Made by a program: the position numbers and the translations under genes. 64,000 nt of DNA, from the NCBI GenBank assembly GCA_002256345.1, contig NKIY01000008.1, positions 124,001-188,000 of the forward strand. The letters are read 5' to 3'. This document shows, one piece after another, positions 36,724 through 45,323 of this stretch. The stretch comes from Bradyrhizobiaceae bacterium PARB1 (GTDB lineage: Bacteria > Pseudomonadota > Alphaproteobacteria > Rhizobiales > Xanthobacteraceae). The notes below the pieces were generated by a model. It was not told where the DNA came from and made no database searches. It saw nothing but the letters and a program-made list of their open reading frames with translations. The number at the start of each line of letters is the position of its first letter. The first letter of the stretch is position 1.

Positions 36724-37779
36724 TTGCCAAAGAGTGCATCGGATTCGTCTACGCTCGCTGCTCGCAAACCCGACTTCACCGCTTCAGCCGAGACGCAGGT
36801 CGTCATCGACTTCGACGACAACCGCGCGGCCTCCGCATTGGTCGGCCCTTACGGCCAGAACCTCGCGCTGATCGAGCGACGCCTCAATGTCGTCGTCGAC
36901 AGCCGCGGCAATCACATCACGCTGACCGGCACCCGCGACGCCTGCGACGCCGGACGCCGCGTGCTGGAAATGCTCTATACACAGGCCGCGCAGGGCATCG
37001 AACTGGCACAGGGCGATGTCGAAGGTGCGATCCGCGCCACGCTGGCGCAGGGCTCGTTGTTTCCGTTCGATCCGAAGCATCCGTCGAAGCCGATCTCGAC
37101 TTTCGAGGCAATCAATCTGCGCAAGCGCCCGGTTCGCGCACGCACGGCGGCGCAGGACTCCTATATTCGCGCGTTGAAGAGCAACGAACTCGTGTTCGGC
37201 GTCGGCCCGGCCGGCACCGGCAAGACGTGGCTCGCGGTGGCGCATGCCTGCATGCTGTTCGAGCGCAAGGAAGTCGATCGCATCATCCTGTCACGCCCGG
37301 CGGTAGAAGCCGGCGAACGCCTTGGCTTCCTGCCCGGCGACCTCAAGGAAAAGGTCGATCCGTATCTGCGCCCGATCTATGACGCGCTCTATGACCTGAT
37401 GGATGCGCGCATCGTCGAACGTGCGCTGCAGGCCAACGAGATCGAAATCGCGCCGCTCGCCTTCATGCGCGGTCGCACGCTGACCAATGCCGCGATCATT
37501 CTTGACGAAGCGCAGAACACCACATCGATGCAGATGAAGATGTTCCTGACGCGTCTGGGCGAGAACAGCCGTATGATCATCACCGGCGATCCTTCCCAGG
37601 TCGACCTGCCGAACGGTCAGGTCTCTGGCCTCTCCGAGGCCGTGCGTCTGCTCGACGGCGTGCAGGGCATCGCGCAGGTGCATTTCAAGGGCGAAGACGT
37701 GGTGCGCCACGAACTGGTGGCACGCATCGTCGCTGCCTATGAGGGAGCGGCGCCCAAGGCCCAGGCCGCCAAGAGCTGA
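36724..37779 (+). CDS. PhoH-family ATPase
   Basis: Cytoplasmic PhoH-like P-loop ATPase of 351 aa, linked to RNA metabolism through its constant association with ybeY. A KH-like N-terminal part (GPYGQNLALIERRLNV) precedes the ATPase with Walker A GVGPAGTGKTWLA, the PhoH block LSRPAVEAGERLGFLPGDLKEKVDPYLRPIYDAL, and Walker B AIILDEAQN. It starts at a TTG 4 nt after miaB, with GGGAG about 10 nt upstream. Its TGA overlaps the ybeY ATG. Confidence 0.93.
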   Translation: MPKSASDSSTLAARKPDFTASAETQVVIDFDDNRAASALVGPYGQNLALIERRLNVVVDSRGNHITLTGTRDACDAGRRVLEMLYTQAAQGIELAQGDVEGAIRATLAQGSLFPFDPKHPSKPISTFEAINLRKRPVRARTAAQDSYIRALKSNELVFGVGPAGTGKTWLAVAHACMLFERKEVDRIILSRPAVEAGERLGFLPGDLKEKVDPYLRPIYDALYDLMDARIVERALQANEIEIAPLAFMRGRTLTNAAIILDEAQNTTSMQMKMFLTRLGENSRMIITGDPSQVDLPNGQVSGLSEAVRLLDGVQGIAQVHFKGEDVVRHELVARIVAAYEGAAPKAQAAKS

Positions 37780-38357
37780 TGCAAATTTCCAAGACGAACG
37801 GCGGAGACGCATGTATCTCCGTCGATGAGAAAACTTATCGACCGATGACCACCCATATTCCACCCGCGACCGAGGTTCTCGTCGTCGCCGATTGCTGGTC
37901 CGCCGAACCTGAGGCCGACGCGATCATCCACCGTGCCATCGAGGCCGCATCGCGCATGGTGGACGACGACACCGCCGATGCCGAACTCGCCGTCATGCTG
38001 ACGGACGACACCGGCATCCGCACGCTGAACAACAACTGGCGCGGCTTCGACAAGGCCACGAATGTCCTGTCCTTCCCCGCCTTGCAGCCGCCGGAGGGCG
38101 CCGAGGTGCCCGACGATATGCCTGTCATGCTCGGCGACATCGCCATCGCCTATGAGACGACCCGCCGTGAAGCGGACGAAGAAGAGAAGCCTTTCGCCCA
38201 TCATCTCAGCCATCTCGCCGTGCACGGCTTCCTGCACCTCGTCGGCTACGATCACGAGAACGCAGAAGAGGCCGAGGAGATGGAGCAGATGGAGCGCGAG
38301 ATTCTGTCGACGCTCGGAATTCCCGACCCCTATGCCAATCAGGGCGAGGTGATCTGA
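37779..38357 (+). CDS. ybeY: Endoribonuclease YbeY (rRNA maturation factor)
   Basis: Zinc-dependent RNase of 192 aa for 16S rRNA 3' maturation and ribosome quality control. The zinc site is the H-x3-H-x5-H motif HGFLHLVGYDH; LNNNWRGFDKATNVLSFP is the other family block. The ATG at 37779 overlaps the phoH stop (TGATG). Related proteins usually begin nearer the in-frame ATG at 37845, so the first 22 residues are uncertain. The corC-like gene starts right after the stop. Confidence 0.93.
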   Translation: MQISKTNGGDACISVDEKTYRPMTTHIPPATEVLVVADCWSAEPEADAIIHRAIEAASRMVDDDTADAELAVMLTDDTGIRTLNNNWRGFDKATNVLSFPALQPPEGAEVPDDMPVMLGDIAIAYETTRREADEEEKPFAHHLSHLAVHGFLHLVGYDHENAEEAEEMEQMEREILSTLGIPDPYANQGEVI

Positions 38358-38358
38358 C

Positions 38359-39477
38359 ATGCCGGAGGGCGATAGTAATAACGGCAAGCCGAACGGCACC
38401 GCCAACCTGCCCGCCGTGGTGCATGACGGCGAGGTCATGCGCCCCGCCGCCGAGAACTGGCTGACACGCGCGATCCGCTCGCTGTTCGGATGGAAGACCG
38501 GATCGGTGCGCGCCGATCTGCAAGTCGTGCTCGATGCGTCGGAGCCGGAAGAAACCGGATTCTCCGCCGTCGAGCGCACCATGCTGCGCAATATTCTCGG
38601 CCTCAATGAGCGGCGCATCGCCGACGTGATGGTACATCGTTCCGACATCGTCGCGGTGAAGCAGGACATTTCCCTCGGCGAATTGATGAGCCTGTTCGAG
38701 AGCGCCGGCCATTCGCGTCTCGTCGTCTATAACGAGACGCTCGACGATCCCGTCGGCATCGTCCATATCCGCGACCTGCTCGGCTACATGACCATCAAGG
38801 CGCGCAGCGAGCCGAAGCCTAGCGTTGCAAAACGCAAGAAGCCGCTGCCCGCCGGTCTCGACCTGCGTAACGTCGATCTCGCGCAAACCGTTGCGGAGAC
38901 CGGCATCATCCGCAAGCTGCTCTACGTGCCGCCCTCCATGCGCGCCATCGACCTACTGGCGCAGATGCAGGCCGCACGTCTCCATCTCGCGCTCGTGGTG
39001 GATGAATATGGCGGCACCGACGGCCTCGTTTCCATCGAGGACATCGTCGAACAGATCGTCGGCGAGATCGACGACGAGCACGACAGCGAAGAACCGCCCT
39101 CCATCGTCAAGCAAGGCGACTACTTTATCGCCGATGCCCGCACCAGCCTCGAAGATGCGCGCAAGCTGATTGGTCAGGATTTCGAGACCGGCGAAGACGG
39201 CGAGGATGTCGAGACACTGGGCGGATATATCGTCACCCATGTCGGGCGCCTGCCCGTACGCGGCGAAGTGATCGCCGGGCCCGGCGAATTCGAGATCGAA
39301 GTGCTCGACGCCGACCCGCGCCGCGTCAAGCGTTTGCGCATCGGCCCGCGCAAGGAGCGCCCTGCCCCGCGCGTTCGCGAACCGCGCAAGCGCGGCGCCG
39401 CATCCGACACCGCCAATTCGCAATCGCCTGATACAGCGAATCCGCCCCCCTCCGGAGACAGCGCGGGAACGCCGTGA
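38359..39477 (+). CDS. CorC/HlyC-type CBS-domain protein
   Basis: Cytoplasmic protein of 372 aa with two CBS domains (about residues 85-210: MVHRSDIVAVKQDISLGEL, AIDLLAQMQAARLHLALVVDEYGGTDGLVS) and a C-terminal transporter-associated CorC_HlyC domain (ARTSLEDARKLIG..., TLGGYIVTHVGRLPVRGE). No membrane DUF21 domain is present. It is linked to Mg2+/Co2+ efflux in E. coli CorC and is nearly always between ybeY and lnt. The last 45 residues are a Pro/Arg/Ser-rich tail. Its stop overlaps the lnt GTG. Confidence 0.92.
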   Translation: MPEGDSNNGKPNGTANLPAVVHDGEVMRPAAENWLTRAIRSLFGWKTGSVRADLQVVLDASEPEETGFSAVERTMLRNILGLNERRIADVMVHRSDIVAVKQDISLGELMSLFESAGHSRLVVYNETLDDPVGIVHIRDLLGYMTIKARSEPKPSVAKRKKPLPAGLDLRNVDLAQTVAETGIIRKLLYVPPSMRAIDLLAQMQAARLHLALVVDEYGGTDGLVSIEDIVEQIVGEIDDEHDSEEPPSIVKQGDYFIADARTSLEDARKLIGQDFETGEDGEDVETLGGYIVTHVGRLPVRGEVIAGPGEFEIEVLDADPRRVKRLRIGPRKERPAPRVREPRKRGAASDTANSQSPDTANPPPSGDSAGTP

Positions 39478-41081
39478 TCCCCAGGCAGCTACGCAATATC
39501 GCACTCAGCACCATTCTTGCCTGGGGTTGGAAGCGTGCCGCCATCGCTTTCCTTGCCGGCGCGTTCTCGTCGCTGGCGATGGCGCCCTTCAATGCGTGGC
39601 CGATCCTCTTCCTTACATTTCCCGTCGTCGTCTGGCTGATCGACGGCGCTGCCGCCGGCAAGATGCGCGGCATCCCTGCCGCCGCCATGGCTGGCTGGTG
39701 GTTCGGCTTCGGCTATTTCGTGCCGGGCCTCTACTGGATCGGCTATGCGTTCCTCGTCGATGCCGAGACCTTCGCATGGTTGTTGCCAGCGGCCATCTGC
39801 GGCCTGCCGGCCTATCTCGCGCTTTACACCGCACTCGGCTTCGCGATCGCGCGCCTGCTGTGGACGAAAGACGCATCACGCGTACTCGCGCTCGCGGCCA
39901 GCCTCACCATCGGCGAATGGCTGCGCGGGCACATGCTCACCGGCTTCCCGTGGAATGCGTTCGGTTATGCACTGACCGAACCGCTCGCCCTGGCGCAGAC
40001 CGTATCGCTGATCGGCCTGTGGGGAATGACCTTCCTCGCTGTGGCGATCTTCGCATCGCCCGCAGCGTTGTTCGACAGCCGCTCGCGCACGCAGCGGCCG
40101 TGGCTAGCGCCGGTGCTTGCATTGTCGCTGCTGATCGCGATGGGCGCCTATGGCGCCATCCGCCTCGCACGTACGCCGACGCAATATGTCGCCAATGTGA
40201 AGCTGCGTATCATGCAGCCCGCGATCTCGCAGGACAAACGCTTCAACTATTCCGCCAAGGCGGATGTGATGAGCAAATATCTCGCGTTGTCCGACCGCTC
40301 GACGGGCCCGGAGAATAGCGGCGTCGGTTCCGCCAATGTGCTGATCTGGCCGGAGTCGGCTTTCCCGTTCTTCCTGTCGCGCGAAGCCGATGCGATGGCG
40401 CAGATCGCCGATCTCCTGCCGAAGGGTACCGTGCTGATCACCGGGGCGGTGCGCCCGCCCGATCAGCCGCCGGGTACGCGCGTGACGCGCGCCTATAATT
40501 CGATCTTCGTGATCGACCACGATGGCACGTTCCTGTCGGTCTACGACAAGCTGCATCTGGTGCCGTTTGGCGAATATTTGCCGTTCCAGAATGTGCTCGA
40601 GAAGATCGGCCTGCAGCAGCTCACCAAGGTGCATGGCGGCTTCATCCCGGGCACAAGACGCAAGCCGATGGATGTGCCCGGCGCACCAAAAATGCTGCCG
40701 CTGATCTGCTACGAGGCCGTGTTTCCTGACGACATCGTGATCCAGAACGACCGCCCGGGATGGATCGTGAATCTCACCAACGACGGCTGGTTCGGTATTT
40801 CCACCGGGCCCTATCAGCATCTCCAGCAGAGCCGGATTCGCGCGATCGAGGAAGGACTTCCGCTGGTTCGTGCTGCGAATACCGGGATTTCCGTCGTCGT
40901 CGATCCCGTCGGCCGCATTGTCGCGGAGCTTGGCCTTGGCGTCGAAGGCGTGCTCGATTCCCGCCTGCCTGCGGCGATTCAGCCCACCTTTTACGGGAAT
41001 ACCGGCGACCTTCCCGCGGCGATTGGTGTCGCATTGGCGATCGTTTTTGCGGCGCGCCGCCGGACAAAATCCCGCGCCTGA
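39474..41081 (+). CDS. lnt: Apolipoprotein N-acyltransferase
   Basis: Inner-membrane enzyme of 535 aa that adds the third acyl chain to lipoproteins. About six N-terminal transmembrane helices (residues 20-230) carry a periplasmic nitrilase domain with catalytic Glu in IWPESAFPF, Lys in YDKLHLVPFGEYLPF and Cys in PLICYEAVFPD. One C-terminal membrane helix ends the protein. GTG start overlapping the corC-like stop (GTGA), so it is coupled. Confidence 0.94.
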   Translation: MIPRQLRNIALSTILAWGWKRAAIAFLAGAFSSLAMAPFNAWPILFLTFPVVVWLIDGAAAGKMRGIPAAAMAGWWFGFGYFVPGLYWIGYAFLVDAETFAWLLPAAICGLPAYLALYTALGFAIARLLWTKDASRVLALAASLTIGEWLRGHMLTGFPWNAFGYALTEPLALAQTVSLIGLWGMTFLAVAIFASPAALFDSRSRTQRPWLAPVLALSLLIAMGAYGAIRLARTPTQYVANVKLRIMQPAISQDKRFNYSAKADVMSKYLALSDRSTGPENSGVGSANVLIWPESAFPFFLSREADAMAQIADLLPKGTVLITGAVRPPDQPPGTRVTRAYNSIFVIDHDGTFLSVYDKLHLVPFGEYLPFQNVLEKIGLQQLTKVHGGFIPGTRRKPMDVPGAPKMLPLICYEAVFPDDIVIQNDRPGWIVNLTNDGWFGISTGPYQHLQQSRIRAIEEGLPLVRAANTGISVVVDPVGRIVAELGLGVEGVLDSRLPAAIQPTFYGNTGDLPAAIGVALAIVFAARRRTKSRA

Positions 41082-41186
41082 TCAGTATCTCAACTATCCT
41101 CGATAGTTAGACTTGGCCGTGCCGGCATCCATGTTCGGCACGATGCCTAAGCTCAAAGGCTTTCTAAGCTAGCTTTATTGGCAGCA

Positions 41187-41205
41187 TTTCTCGCTATCTG
41201 AGAAA
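41187..41205. promoter_or_regulatory. Small inverted repeat upstream of the XRE regulator
   Basis: TTTCTC / GAGAAA with a 7-nt spacer lies in the 277-nt AT-richer gap between lnt and the regulator, followed by TATATAG at about 41255. It may be an operator, possibly autoregulatory, or chance. Confidence 0.3.
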
Positions 41206-41358
41206 TTAGGCATCACAGGCGCTAAATTTTCTACTTAGGAAGATTTACGCCGCTGCTATATAGTCTATTAGGATACCGTCGGTTCCCGACTGATGCTGAT
41301 CTGCGACGGGCGTCTTCTCTGCTCCGTCTCCCCCATTGTGTGACCAGGAGTATTTGAG

Positions 41359-41775
41359 ATGTCGACGAAAGCGCCCAATCCTGTTGACAAATATGTCGGC
41401 AGCCGTGTGCGCATGCGCCGTATTATGCTGGGCATGAGTCAGGAGAAACTGGGCGAAGCGCTCGGACTTACATTCCAGCAAGTGCAGAAATACGAGAAGG
41501 GCACCAACCGCGTCGGTGCCAGCCGCCTGCAGCAGATCTCGGAAATCCTGCAAGTACCGGTCTCCTTCCTGTTCGAAGGCGGCCCGGGTGCTATCGAAAC
41601 CAGCAACGGTTTTGGCGAGGCGGCATCGCCCACTTATGTGTCCGACTTCCTCGCAACATCCGAAGGCCTCGCGCTGACGCGTGCATTCACGCGCATCTCC
41701 GATGCCAAGCTCCGCCGCAGCATCGTCGATCTCGTCGAACAGATCGCTGCCCGCGAAGTGACGGACCAGCACTGA
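41359..41775 (+). CDS. XRE-family helix-turn-helix regulator
   Basis: DNA-binding regulator of 138 aa. The Cro/CI-type HTH spans about residues 12-70 (VGSRVRMRRIMLGMSQEKLGEALGLTFQQVQKYEKGTNRVGASRLQQISEILQV). The C-terminal half ends in a helical segment (LRRSIVDLVEQIA). This small single-domain type is highly conserved across Rhizobiales, where PraR-like members control attachment and quorum-sensing genes; which role applies here is unknown. AGGAG lies 8 nt before the ATG and its upstream region is unusually long for this strand, suggesting its own promoter. Confidence 0.9.
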   Translation: MSTKAPNPVDKYVGSRVRMRRIMLGMSQEKLGEALGLTFQQVQKYEKGTNRVGASRLQQISEILQVPVSFLFEGGPGAIETSNGFGEAASPTYVSDFLATSEGLALTRAFTRISDAKLRRSIVDLVEQIAAREVTDQH

Positions 41776-41788
41776 ACATCGCTGACAC

Positions 41789-41829
41789 GCATGGTGGGCA
41801 AAAGCGCGACGCGCTTTCGCCCACCATGC
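41789..41829. repeat. 41-nt near-perfect palindrome
   Basis: Two 20-nt arms, GCATGGTGGGCAAAAGCGCG and CGCGCTTTCGCCCACCATGC, pair at 19 of 20 positions around a single base. It lies 14 nt after the XRE stop and before trmB. It may end transcription or be a REP-like dispersed unit. Confidence 0.75.
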
Positions 41830-41905
41830 AGTCGACTCATCATTGATGCCGGTATTCGCCATTACGCCGATGGCGCAATGCGTATTTCGGCGCTATCACC
41901 GCGCC

Positions 41906-42616
41906 ATGATGACTGACGACAATACCGACGACTCCAAACGCTACACCGGCTCCTTCTTCGGACGCCGCAAGGGCCACAAACTGCGCGACCATCAGGCTGA
42001 CCTGATGGCGACGCTGCTGCCTGCGCTCACCGTCGACATCACGCAGCCCGCCCCCGACGATCTGCGCACATTGTTTGGTGGCGAAGTCGAAGCGGTGCGC
42101 CTCGAGATCGGCTTCGGCGGCGGCGAGCATCTGGTGGCCGAGGCACTGGCACATCCGGACATCGGCTTCATCGGCTGCGAGCCCTACATCAATGGCATGG
42201 CCAAGATCCTCGTGCAGATCGAGGCGCAGAACATCGGCAATATTCGCCTCGTCGCCGGCGATGCCGCGGAGCTGCTGAACTGGGCGCCATCGCAGTCGCT
42301 GAAGCGCATCGACCTGATTCATCCCGATCCATGGCCGAAGAAGAAGCACTGGAAGCGCCGCTTCGTGCAAGACGCGACGCTGGCGACCATGGCGCGCGTG
42401 CTGGCGCCGCACGGCGAATTTCGTTTCGTCTGCGATATCGAGAGTTATGTGGCGTGGACACTATGGCATGTGACGCGGTCGCCGGCCTTTGTCTGGCTCG
42501 CAGAGCGTGCAGATGATTGGCGCTTGCCCTGGCCGAACTACACAATGACGCGCTACGGCCGGAAGGCCACGCGCGAGGGGCGGAAAGCCAGCTATCTGAT
42601 GTTCCGGTTGAAGTAG
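41906..42616 (+). CDS. trmB: tRNA (guanine-N7-)-methyltransferase
   Basis: SAM-dependent enzyme of 236 aa making m7G46 in tRNA. It has the RLEIGFGGGEHLVAEA SAM loop, IGCEPYINGMAKIL, the catalytic block DLIHPDPWPKKKHWKRRFVQ, and the late YTMTRYGRKATREG. Two ATGs in tandem (41906, 41909) are possible starts; the frame is open 21 codons further, but that part is not TrmB-like. A 124-nt palindromic element follows. Confidence 0.93.
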   Translation: MMTDDNTDDSKRYTGSFFGRRKGHKLRDHQADLMATLLPALTVDITQPAPDDLRTLFGGEVEAVRLEIGFGGGEHLVAEALAHPDIGFIGCEPYINGMAKILVQIEAQNIGNIRLVAGDAAELLNWAPSQSLKRIDLIHPDPWPKKKHWKRRFVQDATLATMARVLAPHGEFRFVCDIESYVAWTLWHVTRSPAFVWLAERADDWRLPWPNYTMTRYGRKATREGRKASYLMFRLK

Positions 42617-42622
42617 GAAAAC

Positions 42623-42746
42623 TTGTCCCGGACGCGATGCGGCGCCCTTGTGCCGCTTCGCAGAGCCGAGACCGTTCCGGCCTCCGAGCTCTGTGCGGTC
42701 CTGGTTCTGCAAAGCAGCGCTAAGCGCTGCATTGCGCCCGGGACAA
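42623..42746. repeat. Dispersed ~125-bp palindromic element, copy 2
   Basis: Ends TTGTCCCGG and CCGGGACAA. It shares GACGCGATGCGGC, GCCGCTTCGCAGAGCCG and the AGCAGCGC...GCGCTGC hairpin with copy 3. Lies between the convergent trmB and 2-hydroxyacid dehydrogenase genes, 6 nt and 3 nt from their stops. Confidence 0.85.
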
Positions 42747-42749
42747 GGA

Positions 42750-43754
42750 TCACAGCATGTTCGGCAGCACGCGATCCGGCGGCTTGTGCGCGTCCAGGAA
42801 GGTGCGGATGTTGATGATCACCTTCTCGCCCATCTCGACGCGGCCTTCCACCGTGGCCGAGCCCATATGCGGCAGCAGCACCACCTTGCCAGCCTTGGCG
42901 AGCCGCACCAGTTTCGGATTCACCGCAGGCTCATGCTCGAACACGTCGAGCGCCGCGCCCGCGATGTCGCCTGTCTCGATCAGCTTGGTCAGCGTTTCTT
43001 CGTCGATCACCTCGCCACGCGCGGTGTTGACGATATAGGCGTCCTTGCGGATCAGCTTGAGACGACGCGCCGACAGCAGATGGAAGGTGGCCGGCGTATG
43101 CGGGCAGTTCACCGAGATGATGTCCATGCGCGCCAGCATCTGATCGAGCGAATCCCAATAGGTGGCATCGAGCTCGTCGGCGATCTTCGGGGCGACCGGC
43201 TTGCGGTTATGATAGTGGATCTGCAGCCCGAAGGCTTTGGCGCGGCGCGCCACCGCCTGGCCGATACGGCCCATGCCGATGATGCCGAGACGTTTGCCGC
43301 CGAGCCGCTTGCCGAGCATCCAGGTCGGCGACCAGCCCTGCCAGTCTTCACGGCCTTCGGTGAGGATTGCGGCGCCCTCGATGAGGCGGCGCGGCACCGC
43401 GAGGATCAGCGACATGGTCATGTCGGCCGTGTCCTCGGTCAGTACTTTCGGTGTGTTGGTGACGGTGATGCCTTTGGCCTGCGCGGCGACGACGTCGATA
43501 TTGTCGACGCCATTGCCGAAATTGGCGATCAGCCTGATCTTGCAGTCGGGCTGGTCGAGCAGCTCCTTGGTGATCTCGTCGGTGACGGTGGGAACCAGAA
43601 CATCCGCCGTGCGGATCGCCTCGGCGAGTTGCTCCTGCGTCATCGGCACATCGTCGACATTGAGGCGCGCATCGAACAATTCGCGCATCCGCGTCTCGAT
43701 GGATTCCGGCAGACGACGGGTGACGACAACGAGGGGCTTCTTCTTGACCGTCAT
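42750..43754 (-). CDS. D-2-hydroxyacid dehydrogenase (glyoxylate/hydroxypyruvate reductase-like)
   Basis: NAD(P)H-dependent D-isomer-specific dehydrogenase of 334 aa. The nucleotide-binding motif is GIIGMGRIGQAVARR, followed at the end of the next strand by HNRK, which suits NADPH. Catalytic Arg is in NTARGEVIDE, Glu in FEHEPAVNP and His in LLPHMGSAT. The NFGNGVDNIDV block is typical of GyaR/GhrB. It may work with the glyoxylate aminotransferase at the window start, though 42 kb apart. AGGAT lies just before the ATG. Confidence 0.9.
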   Translation of the reverse strand: MTVKKKPLVVVTRRLPESIETRMRELFDARLNVDDVPMTQEQLAEAIRTADVLVPTVTDEITKELLDQPDCKIRLIANFGNGVDNIDVVAAQAKGITVTNTPKVLTEDTADMTMSLILAVPRRLIEGAAILTEGREDWQGWSPTWMLGKRLGGKRLGIIGMGRIGQAVARRAKAFGLQIHYHNRKPVAPKIADELDATYWDSLDQMLARMDIISVNCPHTPATFHLLSARRLKLIRKDAYIVNTARGEVIDEETLTKLIETGDIAGAALDVFEHEPAVNPKLVRLAKAGKVVLLPHMGSATVEGRVEMGEKVIINIRTFLDAHKPPDRVLPNML

Positions 43755-43881
43755 ATCCTGTTCACTCGCCCCTTGTTCGTTCAGTCCGCATTAACCCGGT
43801 TGATCGAAACTCCGGCAGCCGCGCAAATGCACCGTTTCCTCGGGTTCCCCCACTTAACCGGGTGTCTTGTTAAGTGTTTTG

Positions 43882-43913
43882 GGCCTTGGTTCTCTCTATC
43901 AGAGAACCGGGCC
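43882..43913. other. Hairpin in the divergent region before the SH3-protein gene
   Basis: GGTTCTCT / AGAGAACC form a perfect 8-bp stem with loop CTATC, extended by flanking GGCC / GGCC. It lies 64 nt upstream of the SH3 gene and may be an operator or leader structure. Confidence 0.4.
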
Positions 43914-43976
43914 GAAACAAGAACCCCAAGGCCCGCGTGCAATGCGACAAGAATGGAATGGCGTGAGGTTGGGTTA

Positions 43977-44504
43977 ATGACGTCGGGGCGTTTTGCGTAT
44001 GCTGGTTTGGCGGTTGTGGTGCTCATGGTCACAGCGATCGATCCGGCCCTCGCCGCCAACACCGTTCCCCTTGGCGCCAGCGGCCTGCCTGTGCCGCGCT
44101 ATGTCAGCCTCAAATCCGATCATGTGAATGTCCGCGCCGGCCCGACCAAGGATAACGATGTCGCCTGGGTCTATACCAAGGCCGGCCTGCCGGTGGAGAT
44201 CACCGCCGAATACGAAAACTGGCGCCGGGTCCGCGATTCCGAGGGCTCCGAGGGCTGGGTCTATCACTCGCTGCTGTCCGGCCGCCGCACCGCGGTGGTG
44301 ACCATGAAGCAGAAGGACGAACTGGCCGCGATCTATGACGATCCGGACCCGAAGAGCTCCGTCGCTGCGCGCCTGCAGGCCGGCGTGGTGGCGCAGGTGA
44401 AGCGCTGCAAGGACGGCTGGTGCCGGGTGATCGGCACCGGTTTCGATGGCTGGATCGAGCAGCAACGCCTGTGGGGCGTTTATGCCGACGAGAAGGTAAA
44501 CTGA
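43977..44504 (+). CDS. Secreted bacterial SH3-domain protein
   Basis: Exported protein of 175 aa. Sec signal peptide (GLAVVVLMVTAIDPALA, cut before ANTV), then two SH3-like repeats: SLKSDHVNVRAGPTKDNDVAWVY...EGWVYHSLL and IYDDPDPKSSVAARLQAGVVAQVKRCKDGWCRVI...GWIEQQRLW. Such domains bind cell-wall peptides. An in-frame ATG 8 codons upstream is possible, but the chosen ATG opens the signal peptide. The SGNH hydrolase starts 4 nt after its stop. Confidence 0.87.
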   Translation: MTSGRFAYAGLAVVVLMVTAIDPALAANTVPLGASGLPVPRYVSLKSDHVNVRAGPTKDNDVAWVYTKAGLPVEITAEYENWRRVRDSEGSEGWVYHSLLSGRRTAVVTMKQKDELAAIYDDPDPKSSVAARLQAGVVAQVKRCKDGWCRVIGTGFDGWIEQQRLWGVYADEKVN

Positions 44505-44508
44505 ACGG

Positions 44509-45279
44509 ATGCGTACCGGCCTGCTGGCCTTTGCACTCACGTTCCTGCCGCACCTTGCTTTCGCGCAATCGGCTGTCGAGCAATGCCTCGCCGCCAGGCA
44601 AAGCCTGACCGACGCAGCGCCGCTCTCGCGTACATCCGCCCTGCTCCGGGCCTCCGGACCGCTGCGCATCGTCGCCATCGGCTCGTCATCGACGCGCGGC
44701 CTTTGGCAATCGGACCCGGCGCGGACCTATCCGGGCATGCTGAAATCGGAACTGGAACGGCTGAGGCCGGGCTTGCAGGTTTCCATCATCAATAGCGGTC
44801 GCAATGCCGACACCATCCCCGGCAATGTCGCCCGGTTCGAGCGCGACGTATTCGCGCACAAGCCCGATCTCGTCATCTGGCAGATCGGCACCAATGACGT
44901 GACCTGGCTGCAGAGCAGCGACAGCTTGACGGCCAAGATCGTCGAGGGGATTCGCCAGTTGAAAGCAGCCGGCGCCGATGTGGTGCTGATGGACCAGCAG
45001 TATGCACCGGTAATTCTCGCGTCGAACCACAGCAAGATGCAGGCGAGCATCGCAGACGCCGCACGGCAGGAGAATGTGCCGCTGTTCTCGCGCTTCGACC
45101 TGATGCGCCGCGCCGTCGAAGGCGGGCTGTCGATGTCCGCGCTGACGAGCATGGACGGGTTGCACAGTTCTGCGGATGGTTACGCCTGCACCGGCCGCGC
45201 ACTCGCACGTGCGATCGTGGCAACAATGCCTGCCTCTCAAACGCAAACTGCGCCGACGAAACGCCAGCGCAGCAGGTAG
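44509..45279 (+). CDS. Secreted SGNH/GDSL-type hydrolase
   Basis: Exported esterase-like protein of 256 aa with a signal peptide (LLAFALTFLPHLAFA, cut before QSAV). SGNH blocks: Ser in VAIGSSSTRG (block I), Asn/Gly in NSGRNAD (block II), GTND (block III) and Asp/His in MDGLHSSADGY (block V). Possible substrates are acylated envelope glycans or lipids. The 4-nt gap to the SH3 gene implies a two-gene cell-envelope operon. Confidence 0.85.
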   Translation: MRTGLLAFALTFLPHLAFAQSAVEQCLAARQSLTDAAPLSRTSALLRASGPLRIVAIGSSSTRGLWQSDPARTYPGMLKSELERLRPGLQVSIINSGRNADTIPGNVARFERDVFAHKPDLVIWQIGTNDVTWLQSSDSLTAKIVEGIRQLKAAGADVVLMDQQYAPVILASNHSKMQASIADAARQENVPLFSRFDLMRRAVEGGLSMSALTSMDGLHSSADGYACTGRALARAIVATMPASQTQTAPTKRQRSR

Positions 45280-45300
45280 TGCAGTGATGCCTGACAGGCC

Positions 45301-45315
45301 GGGCGCAGCGCGCCC
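45301..45315. terminator. Hairpin between the convergent hydrolase and irr genes
   Basis: GGGCGC / GCGCCC with an AGC loop, flanked by further complementary AGGC and GCCT. Lies in the 44-nt gap between the two stops and could serve both. Confidence 0.45.
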
Positions 45316-45323
45316 GCGCAGCC

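Noticed and set aside
42648-43976. Long N-terminal extension of the SH3-protein frame
   Set aside because: The frame runs through the palindromic element and antisense to the 2-hydroxyacid dehydrogenase; the signal peptide starts only at 43977.
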